32,374 nucleotides of DNA. It comes from Prevotella sp. UBA2809 (lineage in GTDB: Bacteria; Bacteroidota; Bacteroidia; Bacteroidales; Bacteroidaceae). Under the pieces are notes generated by a model. It was not told where the DNA came from. It saw only the letters and a list, made by a program, of their open reading frames with translations, and made no database searches. The stretch lies in assembly GCA_002351725.1 (NCBI GenBank), contig DEHD01000041.1, forward strand, positions 9,491-41,864. Reading direction: 5' to 3'. Of the stretch, positions 15,591-25,530 are shown one piece after another. The translations under genes and the position numbers were made by a program. The first letter of the stretch is position 1; the number at the start of each line of letters is the position of its first letter.

Positions 15591-17105
15591 ATGTATCAAA
15601 TGACTAACTATCTAAAGAAGAGTTGGCTAATGATGTTTGTACTTCCTGTTTTGGCAGGAGGTATCATGTCATGTAGTGACGACGATGGTTATTCGGCAGT
15701 GGATAACCAGGTTCCAACAATCATGTTGCCTTCTGATCACATCCAGACGGAAGCCGGAAGACAGTTCACTATTGAGGGAACAATTAAGGATGCCGATGGT
15801 ATCAAGTCTATTAATTTGAAGAACGAGGGGATGATGCTCGACAAGACCATCAACCTGCTCGAACTCTATGATGAGCTCCAGACGGAGTACGCATTGAAGT
15901 ACACTTATCAGCGTAACTATACGAAAGACTGGACCGATGCCAGCTCTTTCCCTGTGCTGATTACTGTTGAGGATGTTGTAGGCAACAAGCAGACTGCTAC
16001 TGTGACGGTGACAGCTGATGGCGACTTTACACAGCCCAACTTTACCGTGGCTCCTTCAGAAGAGGTAACTGTGCTGGTGGGCCCAAATCCTAAGTTCAAG
16101 TTGAACTGCTCTGTATCTGATAATAAGGTATTGAAGAGTATCCATGTGGTCAGCAACGATCTGAAGATTGATGAGACTATCGAGACTGGAAACGTATCAA
16201 CCTTTGATTTGACTAAGGCTTATCAGTTACCAGCCAATGTCACTGGTAGCTATGATATGACCGTTACCGTCTTCGATACTTTCGACAACGAGACTTCTGT
16301 AGCTACCAACATCGTTGTTAGCGAGATGCCCGATTTTGAGAAGATGTATCTGGCTGATGTGGAGTCGGCTGCCGAGTTGTCGAGTGATGTTTTTGGTGTT
16401 CCTATGCTTATCGACCATACTGGCGAGTTTGAGTACACCGCTCACTATTACAACCAGAAGGCAGGCACTAAGGTGCGTTTCATCCCTCAGATGACCGATT
16501 TTGAGCCTATCTGCTTCGGTCCTGATGCAGAGAATGCCGATCTGCTGGCAAATAATCCCGATGCAGCTCAGGGTATCGTACTCGACAAGGTGGCCTATTA
16601 TGAGATTAAGTTGAATACCAAGACCGGTAAATATAGCGTGAATACTTATACCCCAGCAGCCCAGACAGTTAAGCTGCATGGTAAGGACTATACTTATCCG
16701 CTAACATTGAATGGCACTACCACCTTCGACTTTGGTGATGGTAGTGGCGATCAGCCTGCGCAAATCTGTCTGGCTGGTTCCGGACTGCCCGATGGTGCTG
16801 GCAACTGGACTACCAATCAGAACGCTGGCGCTTATATCCTGAATCAGGATGCCAAGAACCCCTATCTGCTCTATCGTGAGGGTACCTACGAGGCTGGCAC
16901 ACAGATTGAGTTCACTATCTCGGCTACTCACTGGTGGGGTTGGTGGCCAGAGCCTTTCTGGCGCTTTGATGGCAGTGATGCTAATGAGAAGAATACGCTG
17001 AATGGTGGTGATAACATGAAGAAGATGACTGTTCCTGCTACAGGAAAGTATCGCTTCGAGTTCGATTATCACTTGCTGCGTTCACGTCTCATCCCCGTGA
17101 AATAA
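15591..17105 (+). CDS. PUL surface glycan-binding lipoprotein (SusE/SusF-like position)
   Basis: A 504-residue lipoprotein. The signal peptide ends at a lipobox followed by CSDDDGYS (Cys28); the acidic run after the Cys is a Bacteroidota surface-export signal. Two Ig/cadherin-like beta domains follow (about 40-150 and 150-245, with ITVEDVVGNKQTATVTVTAD and VTVFDTFDNETSVATNIVV), then a larger C-terminal region rich in aromatics (THWWGWWPEPFWRFDG, about 446-461) that could form the glycan-binding face. It has no catalytic motif. Such proteins usually follow susD; here it comes first in the operon, 36 bases before the susC start. The ATG at 15600 is an equally good start. Carbohydrate binding is inferred from context and architecture; I do not recognise a named family for the C-terminal part. 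Confidence 0.75.
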   Translation: MYQMTNYLKKSWLMMFVLPVLAGGIMSCSDDDGYSAVDNQVPTIMLPSDHIQTEAGRQFTIEGTIKDADGIKSINLKNEGMMLDKTINLLELYDELQTEYALKYTYQRNYTKDWTDASSFPVLITVEDVVGNKQTATVTVTADGDFTQPNFTVAPSEEVTVLVGPNPKFKLNCSVSDNKVLKSIHVVSNDLKIDETIETGNVSTFDLTKAYQLPANVTGSYDMTVTVFDTFDNETSVATNIVVSEMPDFEKMYLADVESAAELSSDVFGVPMLIDHTGEFEYTAHYYNQKAGTKVRFIPQMTDFEPICFGPDAENADLLANNPDAAQGIVLDKVAYYEIKLNTKTGKYSVNTYTPAAQTVKLHGKDYTYPLTLNGTTTFDFGDGSGDQPAQICLAGSGLPDGAGNWTTNQNAGAYILNQDAKNPYLLYREGTYEAGTQIEFTISATHWWGWWPEPFWRFDGSDANEKNTLNGGDNMKKMTVPATGKYRFEFDYHLLRSRLIPVK

Positions 17106-17141
17106 TAAATAAAGTTGACGAAACGAAAAACAGAGAATGTT

Positions 17142-20100
17142 ATGAAAAGATATGTATTAACCATGCTGATTGCCGTGTTTGCACTGGCTCTGAATGCCCA
17201 GAACATCACGGTGAAAGGTAATGTAACAGAGAAAAGTACCAACGAGGCTCTGATTGGTGCTACTGTAAAAGTAAAGGGTACAGGACATGGTACTGTAACC
17301 GATTTCAACGGCGACTATACCATCAGTGTCGATAAAAATGCCACATTGGTATTCTCGTCAATAGGTTATAAGACAGTAGAGAAGGCCGTCAATGGTCAGA
17401 GTGTTATCAACGTAACACTCGAAGACGAGGCTAACGACCTGAACGAGGTGATAGTTATCGGTTATGGTGTTGCTAAGAAGGGCGACCTTACCAGCTCTAT
17501 CTCTGCCATCAAGGGTGAGAAACTGGAGAAGCTATCAACCGGTAACGTGATGAATGCCCTGCAGGGTCAGGTAAACGGTGTTCAGGTAACTGGTGCTGGT
17601 GGTCCTGGTGCTACACCTCGTGTCATCATCCGTGGTGTCTCTACCATCAACGGTTCCGACCCTCTGTATGTGGTTGATGGTATGCCTGTGGGCACAAACA
17701 TCAACTTCCTGAACCAGAATGATATAGAGTCGATGCAGGTGCTGAAGGATGCTTCGGCCAGCGCTATCTATGGTACACGTGCTTCTAATGGTGTGGTTCT
17801 GATCACCACTAAGAAGGGCTCAGCTGGTGCTGCTAAGTTCACTGCTTCGGCAACAGTAGGTTTCCAGACTCTCTCTAAGCCCGATATTGCTGGCGCTGCT
17901 GAATATGAGAAGGTGTATAATGCCCGTTATACCAACGATGGTCAGGTATCGCCTTTCAAGGGTAATGGTAATACCGACTGGTGGGACGAGGTTATCAAGG
18001 GTACTGCTCTCCAGCAGAATTATAACTTAGGTTTCTCGGGTGGTAACGATAAACTTATCTACTCTTCAAACATTGGCTACTATCGCCAGAACTCACAGTA
18101 CAAGACTGGATACTGGCAGAAGCTTTCTGCCCGTTTCTCAATGGAGTACAACTTTAATAAGATTGTTAAGGCCGGTATCGATCTGACACCACGCTATGAG
18201 AACTGGGAGAATACCCCAGGATTGCTGGGTGCTGTGATGGGTATGGACCCTACGACACCTATCTATCGTCCTGAGAGCGAGTGGGATAGCAACCCCTACA
18301 GCCATTATGCACGTTCTAACAATAACCAGGAGTGGAATCCTGTTGCCTCTATGAATCGCTTGGATGCAGGTGCCGACGAGTATGGTCTGCTGGCCACACC
18401 ATTCATCAGCATCACACCTATCGAGGGACTTACCTTCCGTTCACAGTTTGGTGTTAATGCCCGTTTCCGTCTGACAGACGAGTTCACACCAACCTTCTTC
18501 ATCGATAATCTGGAAAAGGCCGACCGCAACCAGGCAAAGCGTACAGCCGAGAACTGGGTTGACTGGAACTGGACCAATACGCTGACTTATATGAAGACCT
18601 TCAACCAGAAGCACAATCTCAATGTGATGGCTGGTTACACTATGGAGCGTTTCCAGAACTACTATCTGCAGGGCTATCGCTATGATATTCCTTCGAATGT
18701 AGAGACATTGCGCTATGTAAGTGCAGGTACTGCCGACGACTATGCCAATGGTTACAACTCTTATACCAGTTTGATTTCTTACCTCGGTCGTGTAATGTAC
18801 AACTATGCTGAGAAGTACTATCTTACAGCCAGCGTGCGTGTCGATGGTTCATCAAAGTTTGCCGAGGGTAATAAGTACGCCACTTTCCCTGCTGTAAGTG
18901 CTGCTTGGCGTATCACTGGCGAGAATTTCATGAAGAACCAGAAAGTATTCGACGACTTGAAGATCCGCCTCGGTTGGGGTAAGGTTGGTAACCAGAATAT
19001 CGACAACTCTGCTTATCTGAGCAGTATTGGTACCATGCGCTATGTGCTGGGCAACCAGATTGTTGTAGGTTCGCAGGTAAGCGGTATCGGTAACCAGAAA
19101 CTGAAGTGGGAGACTGTAGAGGATTACAATATTGGTATTGATGCAGCCTTCTTGCAGAGCCGCTTGCGTATTACTGCCGACTGGTTCCGTAAGACCAGCC
19201 ACGACATGCTGATGAAGAAGGATAACCTGCTGCTGCTTGGCTATCCTATGTGGAACGGTCAGATGTGGGAGAACGTAGGTGAGATGCGTGCTACAGGTTG
19301 GGAGCTGGGCATCAACTGGCAGGATCGTGCCGGCGACTTCAACTATGGTGTCGGTGTGAACCTCTCAAGTGTTAAGAACAAGGCCATCACCCTGAATGGC
19401 GACTATATCTATACCGGTAGTCATAATGGTGATAACATTATCCGTAACGAGGCAGGTAAGCCTATCTCTCAGTTCTATGGCTATACTGTTGACGGTATCT
19501 TCCAGAATGAGACTGAGGTACGCTCTTACACCAGTCAGTATGGTGAGCTGATGCAGCCCAATGCCCAGCCTGGCGACTTCCGCTATAAGGACCTGAACCA
19601 CGATGGTAAGATTACCGAGGCCGACAAGAGCTATATCGGTAATCCATTCCCCGATCTGATGCTGGGTGTTAACCTGAATGCTTCGTATAAGAACTTCGAC
19701 TTCCTGGCTCAGTTCTACGGCACATTCGGCAATGATATCTATAATCTGAATAAGGATCGTTACTTTGGTACCGATGGTGTGAATGTGATTGCAGGCACTT
19801 ACGATAAGGCTTGGCGCACCGACAATACCAATACCGATGTTCCTCGTCTCTCAGTAAACGATGCAAACGGTAACCACAACAAACCTTCTACATTCTTCGT
19901 AGAGAATGGTAGCTACATGCGTCTGAAGTTGCTCCAGATTGGCTATACCCTGCCTAAGAGTGTGCTTGGTCCAAAGGTTACCGCACGTGTTTCTCTCTCG
20001 GCTCAGAACCTCTTCACCATCACTGGTTACAGTGGTATGGACCCAGAGACAGCTGCTATGGGTAGTGTGACCGAGGCTGGTATCGATTGGACAGGCTATC

Positions 20101-20144
20101 CTAACCCACGCACCTTCCTGCTGGGGGTAAACCTCAATTTCTAA
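17142..20144 (+). CDS. SusC-like TonB-dependent outer-membrane transporter
   Basis: A 1000-residue glycan importer driven by TonB. MKRYVLTMLIAVFALALNAQ is the signal peptide; a carboxypeptidase-like domain (NITVKGNVTEKSTNEALIGA ...) follows; then the SusC signature LNEVIVIGYGVAKKGDLTSS and the plug (GVQVTGAGGPGATPRVIIRG, DPLYVVDGMPV, LKDASASAIYGTRASNGVVL). The barrel runs to the terminal aromatic residue (LLGVNLNF). A Ca-binding-like loop, DLNHDGKITEAD, sits near residue 825, common in this family. The frame is open from 17115, but the start at 17142 gives the canonical signal peptide. It forms a complex with the SusD gene that starts 22 bases after it. Confidence 0.96.
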   Translation: MKRYVLTMLIAVFALALNAQNITVKGNVTEKSTNEALIGATVKVKGTGHGTVTDFNGDYTISVDKNATLVFSSIGYKTVEKAVNGQSVINVTLEDEANDLNEVIVIGYGVAKKGDLTSSISAIKGEKLEKLSTGNVMNALQGQVNGVQVTGAGGPGATPRVIIRGVSTINGSDPLYVVDGMPVGTNINFLNQNDIESMQVLKDASASAIYGTRASNGVVLITTKKGSAGAAKFTASATVGFQTLSKPDIAGAAEYEKVYNARYTNDGQVSPFKGNGNTDWWDEVIKGTALQQNYNLGFSGGNDKLIYSSNIGYYRQNSQYKTGYWQKLSARFSMEYNFNKIVKAGIDLTPRYENWENTPGLLGAVMGMDPTTPIYRPESEWDSNPYSHYARSNNNQEWNPVASMNRLDAGADEYGLLATPFISITPIEGLTFRSQFGVNARFRLTDEFTPTFFIDNLEKADRNQAKRTAENWVDWNWTNTLTYMKTFNQKHNLNVMAGYTMERFQNYYLQGYRYDIPSNVETLRYVSAGTADDYANGYNSYTSLISYLGRVMYNYAEKYYLTASVRVDGSSKFAEGNKYATFPAVSAAWRITGENFMKNQKVFDDLKIRLGWGKVGNQNIDNSAYLSSIGTMRYVLGNQIVVGSQVSGIGNQKLKWETVEDYNIGIDAAFLQSRLRITADWFRKTSHDMLMKKDNLLLLGYPMWNGQMWENVGEMRATGWELGINWQDRAGDFNYGVGVNLSSVKNKAITLNGDYIYTGSHNGDNIIRNEAGKPISQFYGYTVDGIFQNETEVRSYTSQYGELMQPNAQPGDFRYKDLNHDGKITEADKSYIGNPFPDLMLGVNLNASYKNFDFLAQFYGTFGNDIYNLNKDRYFGTDGVNVIAGTYDKAWRTDNTNTDVPRLSVNDANGNHNKPSTFFVENGSYMRLKLLQIGYTLPKSVLGPKVTARVSLSAQNLFTITGYSGMDPETAAMGSVTEAGIDWTGYPNPRTFLLGVNLNF

Positions 20145-20166
20145 TGATTTAAATAGGTATATAGAT

Positions 20167-21756
20167 ATGAAAAAGATATTATTTGGCTTGACTTTAGCCG
20201 CAGGACTTACGCTGACCAGCTGCTCAAGTTTCCTTGAGGAACCAATTCTGGGACAGCAGGATATGAAGAACTACTTTGCTACCGAGGATGAGTGTGCAAA
20301 GCAGGTGATTGGTTGCTATGCCTATCTGGCATGCGACGATTGGTGGCAGATTTATAAGCATTACGGACTGGTAGATATGTGTACCGACGACGAGTGGATG
20401 GGTAATACCACTCAGGAGCCTGGCGACTACCTGCCTCTGAGTCACTATACAGGTAACACCATCGAGGGTGGTAACGCCGTTCAGAATTTTTATCAGTACC
20501 GTTGGAAGGGTATCTTACAGTGTAATATAGCCATTCAGAAGATTCCTGAACTCACATTCAACGACGAGGCGTATAAGAATCGTTTGATTGGTGAGGCTAA
20601 GTTCTTGCGTGCCTTTATGTTCTTCGACCTGGTTCGCAATTTCGGCGGTATGCCTATCATCGAGGGTCTGAAGATGCCAAGTGAAACTCAGGGCATTGAG
20701 CGTGCTTCGCTCGAAGAGAGCTATGCTTTCATTGAGCAGGACTTGAAGGATGCCATTGCTGTGCTGCCAGTTCGTTCGGCCTATGCTGAAGCCGATATGG
20801 GACGTGCTACCAAGGGGGCTGCCCAGGGCCTGTTGGGTAAGGTATATCTCTATCAGGAGAAGTACAACGAGGCAAAGACTCAGCTCGATGCAGTTATCAG
20901 CAGTGGCGAATACGAGCTGCTCGACGACTTCTCTAAGGTGTGGAGCATGGATTACAACAACTCTAAGGAGGGACTCTTTGAGTTCCAGACCAACGAGGAT
21001 ACCCGTTATGGTGTAGGTGAGCGCTTTTCAGTAGTAACTGGTTCACGCGACGACTCTGGTTGGTCGTGGGGCGGTCCTACCAGCAATCTGGAGAAGGCTT
21101 TCAAGGATGCTGGCGACGATATCCGTCTGAAGTACACCATCTTGCATCACGGACAGACCGACGTACCAGGCGATCCTACCTGGAACGAGGATAATCCTTA
21201 TATCATCAGCCCCAGCAAGCATAAGAGTGCACGTGCCAACATGAAACTTTATATTCCTGTTGACCGTCGTCCTTCACCCTACGATGCTGCTCACATCCCC
21301 TTGAACTATCGTGTGCTGCGTTATGCTGATGTACTGCTGATGAAGGCCGAGGTTGAGAATGCACTTGGCAATGATGCTGAGGCACAGAAGGCGCTGAATC
21401 AGGTTCGCGACCGTGTTAATCTCGATCCTGTTACTTCTACAGGTAAGGCTCTGCGCGATGCTATCCGTCTGGAGCGTCGTCTGGAGTTGGCTCTCGAAGG
21501 TAACCGTCTGTTCGACCTCCGTCGTTGGAAGGACGATAACGGTAAGCCTGCCATCTGCAATGTGATGGGACAGAACGGTTCGTTTGTTCGTTACAACACA
21601 GTTGAGAGCACCGATGAGTGGGAGATTTCTAACCAGAACGAGGCCTCTAACAAGGGTTATAACTTCGATGAGACTCGCGATCTGCTGTTCCCTATTCCTA
21701 ATTCTGAGATTACCATGTCGAATGGTAGCATCAAGCAGAATCCTGGTTATAATTAA
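20167..21756 (+). CDS. SusD-like glycan-binding lipoprotein
   Basis: The 529-residue lid of the SusCD importer. MKKILFGLTLAAGLTLTSCS is a lipoprotein signal with Cys19; the RagB/SusD fold follows, with tetratricopeptide-like helices (GEAKFLRAFMFFDLVRNFGG at about 138-157 and GLLGKVYLYQEKYNEAKTQL at about 222-241) and the C-terminal SusD block LRYADVLLMKAEVENALGND ... AIRLERRLELALEGNRLFDL. Length is standard. It sits between susC and the first GH30 gene, 38 bases before the latter. Specificity residues cannot be read from sequence alone. Confidence 0.95.
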   Translation: MKKILFGLTLAAGLTLTSCSSFLEEPILGQQDMKNYFATEDECAKQVIGCYAYLACDDWWQIYKHYGLVDMCTDDEWMGNTTQEPGDYLPLSHYTGNTIEGGNAVQNFYQYRWKGILQCNIAIQKIPELTFNDEAYKNRLIGEAKFLRAFMFFDLVRNFGGMPIIEGLKMPSETQGIERASLEESYAFIEQDLKDAIAVLPVRSAYAEADMGRATKGAAQGLLGKVYLYQEKYNEAKTQLDAVISSGEYELLDDFSKVWSMDYNNSKEGLFEFQTNEDTRYGVGERFSVVTGSRDDSGWSWGGPTSNLEKAFKDAGDDIRLKYTILHHGQTDVPGDPTWNEDNPYIISPSKHKSARANMKLYIPVDRRPSPYDAAHIPLNYRVLRYADVLLMKAEVENALGNDAEAQKALNQVRDRVNLDPVTSTGKALRDAIRLERRLELALEGNRLFDLRRWKDDNGKPAICNVMGQNGSFVRYNTVESTDEWEISNQNEASNKGYNFDETRDLLFPIPNSEITMSNGSIKQNPGYN

Positions 21757-21794
21757 TTGAGATTTCAGGTTTAACTATAGACATGTATTGAGAT

Positions 21795-24002
21795 ATGAGA
21801 CGTACCCTGATAGTTTTTGTGAGTGCAATGATAGCCTTGGCTGCAAATGCACAGACCACACTTCTGGCCGACTTTGAAGACGGCACAGCAGGTAAGTTGA
21901 AAATTAACAAGGACTATCAGGGGAGTCTCTTCTCTGTGAAGCCGCGTGTGATGGATAATCCCGTGAAAACGGGTGCCAATACCTCCGACAAATGTGTTGG
22001 AGCCACTAATGTAGCCGATGCCGACTGGTGGAAGAACTTTCTGATTCTCGACCTGCAGCAGCCGGTTGTTATCAGCGATGCCAATCGCATCCTTACTTTT
22101 ATGGCCTATCGTAGCATTCAGCCCAAGGAGATGCGTATAGGCTTTAATACTTCCGAAGAGAGCGGTCAACTGTATCTGGGCAAACTCACTACCGATGGCG
22201 AGTGGGAGCGCATAAGCATTGATATGGCTGCTTTTGCTGGGCAGACACTTAAGTCGATCTATATTGTGCTGAGCTGTAACTGGAGCGATCCACGTTCGGG
22301 TTGGGGCGAGGCCACCTATTGTTTCGATGATTTTTATATGGGTGCTGGCGAGGCTTTGCCACCTGCCACCATCTTTATCGACGCTACTAAGACTAAACAG
22401 ACTATACAGGATTTCGGTGCCAGCGACTGCTGGACTGCCGAATATATCAGCGATTATTTCAGTGCTTCTGAGAAGGAGAATGCTGCACGCTGGCTCTTCA
22501 GTCAGCAGTTCGACAGTCAGGGCAATCCCGAGGGTATCGGTTTGTCGTGCTGGCGTGTCAATCTTGGTGCCGGTTCTGCTTCGCAGGGTGCAAATAGCAA
22601 TATCGACGACGAGACACGTCGTGCCGAGTGCTATCTGAATGCAGATGGTACTTATGACTGGACCCGCTGCGACGGACAGCAGTGGTTTATGAAGCAGGCC
22701 AAGGAGTATGGTGTCGATCACTTCCTGCTTTTCTCTAATTCGGCACCAGTATATTTTACTAGATCGGGAAAGGCCAATACCAACGGGCAGGGTATGAAGT
22801 GCAATCTGAAGGATGATTGTTACGACGACTTTGCTGAATTCCTCGCTACTACTACTGAACATTTTGTGGATGCTGGCTATCCCGTTACCTATATTGATCC
22901 CGTGAACGAGCCACAGTTCGACTGGAAGGATGGACAGGAAGGCTCGCCTTGGGAAAACTCAAATATATCCGACCTTGTCAAGGAGCTTGATAAGAGCATG
23001 CAGAGCCGTCAGCTTTCTGCGAAGATCTTGATTCCAGAAGCCGCCAAATGGACCTGCCTTTATGGCGGAAATGAGGCGCGTGCCAACAATCAGCTGAAAG
23101 CTTTCTTCGATCCGGGAAGTACAACCTATGTGGGCGATTTGAAATCGGTGGCCAAGGTGGCTGCAGGACATAGCTACTGGACTTTCCGTACAAACAGCGA
23201 TTTGAAGGATATCCGTCAGCAGGTAAGCGATGAGGCTGCGAAATATGGTGTTGACGTGATGCAGACAGAGTGGTCGATGCTCGATGCTGCTCCTGAAACA
23301 TCGGCTGCATTCCCTGCCACCTACGATGCTGCCAGCAAAATGGATATCGCCCTCTATATGGGAAAACTTATTCATAGCGATCTTGTTTATGGAAATATGA
23401 CAGGTTGGTCGTATTGGACAGCCTTTGCCCAGGAGAAGTGGAGCCAGAAAAACCGCTTTTATCTGATTCGCATGAACGCTAAGGGCGACACTGGTGAGGA
23501 GAGCTATGGAGATATCAAGAACGGTGGTACACTCACAGCCGATAAGAACCTCTGGGTTCTGGGCAACTACAGCCGTTTTATCCGTCCAGGCTTCAAACGT
23601 CTGGAGGTGGATGGCGCTGACGAACTCAACGGGCTGATGTCGTCATCGTGGCTCTCACCCGATGGAAACACGCTGGTTTCTGTTCTTGTTAATATGAGTC
23701 GTGGCAGTCGTCATGTCAACCTCGCGCTTTCAGGTAGTCAGATAACAGGTGTAAAAACCTATGTGACTGATAAGGAGCACGACTTGCAGTACGATGCTAC
23801 ACTCAGCGATGCCGCTGATATGCAGATTCCAGCACGTTCGGTAGTAACGGTAGTGATGTCGCTTACACAGTCGAGCGGCATCGGAAGTGCCACCTTTCAG
23901 CCAGCTGGTCAAGGTAAGATCTGGACACTCAGTGGCCAACAGGTGAAGCACCCTCAAAAAGGCATATATATTACTAAAGGAACGAAATATATTTTACGAT
24001 GA
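21795..24002 (+). CDS. GH30 family glycoside hydrolase with N-terminal beta-sandwich and T9SS-like tail
   Basis: A 735-residue secreted enzyme. After the signal peptide (ending ANAQ, residue 20) comes a CBM-like beta-sandwich (about 22-185, ADFEDG ... CFDDFYMG), then a GH30 barrel from about 195: QTIQDFGASDCW, IGLSCWRVNLGAGSA, NSAPVYFT, acid/base Glu372 in DPVNEPQ and nucleophile Glu492 in MQTEWSML. A beta-sandwich side domain follows, then a tail (about 694-735, IWTLSGQQVKHPQKGIYITK) like that of the amylase, suggesting T9SS export. GH30 members of PULs cut beta-1,6-galactan, beta-1,6-glucan or xylan; the NSAP variant of the usual NSPP motif does not settle which. Its TGA overlaps the next ATG. 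Confidence 0.85.
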   Translation: MRRTLIVFVSAMIALAANAQTTLLADFEDGTAGKLKINKDYQGSLFSVKPRVMDNPVKTGANTSDKCVGATNVADADWWKNFLILDLQQPVVISDANRILTFMAYRSIQPKEMRIGFNTSEESGQLYLGKLTTDGEWERISIDMAAFAGQTLKSIYIVLSCNWSDPRSGWGEATYCFDDFYMGAGEALPPATIFIDATKTKQTIQDFGASDCWTAEYISDYFSASEKENAARWLFSQQFDSQGNPEGIGLSCWRVNLGAGSASQGANSNIDDETRRAECYLNADGTYDWTRCDGQQWFMKQAKEYGVDHFLLFSNSAPVYFTRSGKANTNGQGMKCNLKDDCYDDFAEFLATTTEHFVDAGYPVTYIDPVNEPQFDWKDGQEGSPWENSNISDLVKELDKSMQSRQLSAKILIPEAAKWTCLYGGNEARANNQLKAFFDPGSTTYVGDLKSVAKVAAGHSYWTFRTNSDLKDIRQQVSDEAAKYGVDVMQTEWSMLDAAPETSAAFPATYDAASKMDIALYMGKLIHSDLVYGNMTGWSYWTAFAQEKWSQKNRFYLIRMNAKGDTGEESYGDIKNGGTLTADKNLWVLGNYSRFIRPGFKRLEVDGADELNGLMSSSWLSPDGNTLVSVLVNMSRGSRHVNLALSGSQITGVKTYVTDKEHDLQYDATLSDAADMQIPARSVVTVVMSLTQSSGIGSATFQPAGQGKIWTLSGQQVKHPQKGIYITKGTKYILR

Positions 24003-25519
24003 AACATTATATCAGTTTATTAGCACTGGCAGCTGCCATAGGTTGCCAAGCCCAGACTTTTACTATTCAAACAAGTACTCCCCGTCAGACCATCCAGCAT
24101 TTCGGTGCCTCAGATGCCTGGTCGATGCAGTTCATTGGTCTTTGGGATAATGAGGCTGAACAACAGAAAATAGCCGACTGGCTTTTTTCTACCGAGAACG
24201 ATGCTCAGGGACAGCCCCGTGGTATCGGTCTTTCGGTGTGGCGTTTCAATCTGGGTGCGGGCAGTGCCGAACAGGGCGATGCTTCGCAGATTAATCCTGG
24301 TACTCGAACGGAGTGTTTCCTAAAAGCCGATGGCACTTACGACTGGACTAAGCAGCCCGGACAACGTAAGTTCCTGCGTATGGCCAAGGAGCGCGGTGTG
24401 CCCCATTTCTTGGCTTTCCTTAATTCGGCTCCCGTTTATTTCACCCAGAACGGTTTAGCCACCAATACTGGTCGTGGCGGTACCATCAATCTGAAGAGCG
24501 ATTGTTACGATGATTTTGCAAAGTTTATGGCTACGGCTGTAAAGGGCATCGAGGAACACGATGGCATCCATTTTGATTATCTCTGTCCTGTTAACGAGCC
24601 TGATGGCCACTGGAACTGGCTCGGTCCTAAACAGGAAGGATCGCCGGCAACCAATCGTGAGATAGCTCGTTTGGTGCGTGAAACAGGTAAGGCTTTTAAA
24701 AAGCAAGGTCTCTCTACCCAGATCATTGTCGATGAGTCGAGCGATCTGCGCTGTATGCTGGCTACCCACGAGACTAACTGGGAGCGCGGCTATCAGATAC
24801 GTACTTTCTTCTCGAAGGACAGCGTGAAAACGTATTTAGGTAATGTGCCAAACGTACCGAAATTGATGGTGGGACATAGCTATTGGACTAATACCCCGGT
24901 GCCCTATATGCGCAAGATTAGAGAGGAGTTGCGCGACACTATTGCCAAGTATGGCTTGAAATTCTGGCAGACAGAGCTTTGCATCATGGGGAATGATGAG
25001 GAGATTGGCGGTGGCGGTGGCTACGATTTCTCGATGAAGACGGCCCTTTATGTCGCTCGTGTCATCCATCACGACCTGGTGTTTGCCGATGCCGAGAGTT
25101 GGTCGTGGTGGCGTTCGGTGGGTGGCGACTATAAGGACGGTTTGATTCGCGTCTATTCCAAGGATGGCATGAAGAGCGGCTATGCTGTTGATTCACGCCT
25201 GATGTGGGCACTTGGCAACTACAGTCGTTTCATTCGCCCAGGTGCTGTGCGTTACGAGGTCAGCTCATCGGCTGATTTCGATCCGTATGGTGTGATGTGC
25301 TCTGCCTATCGTAATGCCGATGGCAGCTGGGTGGTAGTGGCCATCAACTACAGCGAGGACCTGAAGCCTCTGTCACTTGGTTTCTCTGATGCATCCAAGG
25401 CACAGTGGCAGATGTATCGCACATCCGATGTCTCAGGCGAAACACTCAAGCCTGTTGGCGTTACCTCTGGTGCCGTAAAACTCGCCCCCCGCAGCATCAC
25501 CACATTCGTCAGGAAATAG
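23999..25519 (+). CDS. GH30 family glycoside hydrolase, second paralogue
   Basis: A 506-residue relative of the preceding enzyme, reduced to the barrel plus side domain. Motifs: RQTIQHFGASDAW (29-41), IGLSVWRFNLGAGSA (76-90), NSAPVYFTQNG, acid/base Glu200 in CPVNEPDGHW and nucleophile Glu326 in FWQTELCIM. It has no N-terminal sandwich and no C-terminal sorting tail. The signal peptide reads LLALAAAIGCQAQ: cleavage after AQ would give a soluble periplasmic protein, but AIGC could also be a lipobox at Cys16, with no acidic export signal after it. Either way a periplasmic role is likelier than surface release. The ATG overlaps the upstream TGA by four bases, so translation is coupled. Same uncertain substrate as its partner. 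Confidence 0.85.
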   Translation: MKHYISLLALAAAIGCQAQTFTIQTSTPRQTIQHFGASDAWSMQFIGLWDNEAEQQKIADWLFSTENDAQGQPRGIGLSVWRFNLGAGSAEQGDASQINPGTRTECFLKADGTYDWTKQPGQRKFLRMAKERGVPHFLAFLNSAPVYFTQNGLATNTGRGGTINLKSDCYDDFAKFMATAVKGIEEHDGIHFDYLCPVNEPDGHWNWLGPKQEGSPATNREIARLVRETGKAFKKQGLSTQIIVDESSDLRCMLATHETNWERGYQIRTFFSKDSVKTYLGNVPNVPKLMVGHSYWTNTPVPYMRKIREELRDTIAKYGLKFWQTELCIMGNDEEIGGGGGYDFSMKTALYVARVIHHDLVFADAESWSWWRSVGGDYKDGLIRVYSKDGMKSGYAVDSRLMWALGNYSRFIRPGAVRYEVSSSADFDPYGVMCSAYRNADGSWVVVAINYSEDLKPLSLGFSDASKAQWQMYRTSDVSGETLKPVGVTSGAVKLAPRSITTFVRK

Positions 25520-25528
25520 AATTATTTC
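25513..25528 (+). terminator. Weak hairpin at the end of the PUL
   Basis: GAAATA and TATTTC form a six-bp stem with a GAAT loop, overlapping the TAG stop. It is AT-only apart from the closing pair and has a poor T-run, so it is a marginal terminator. Confidence 0.25.
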
Positions 25529-25530
25529 TT

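Noticed and set aside
16227..16679. Minus-strand frame of 150 codons
   Set aside because: Antisense to the PUL lipoprotein, without signal, motif or promoter.
21771..22862. Open frame of 363 codons on the minus strand
   Set aside because: It lies antisense to the start of the first GH30 gene, whose signal peptide, operon position and fold motifs are clear; the antisense product is low-complexity in Ile/Thr/Leu and has no recognisable domain.
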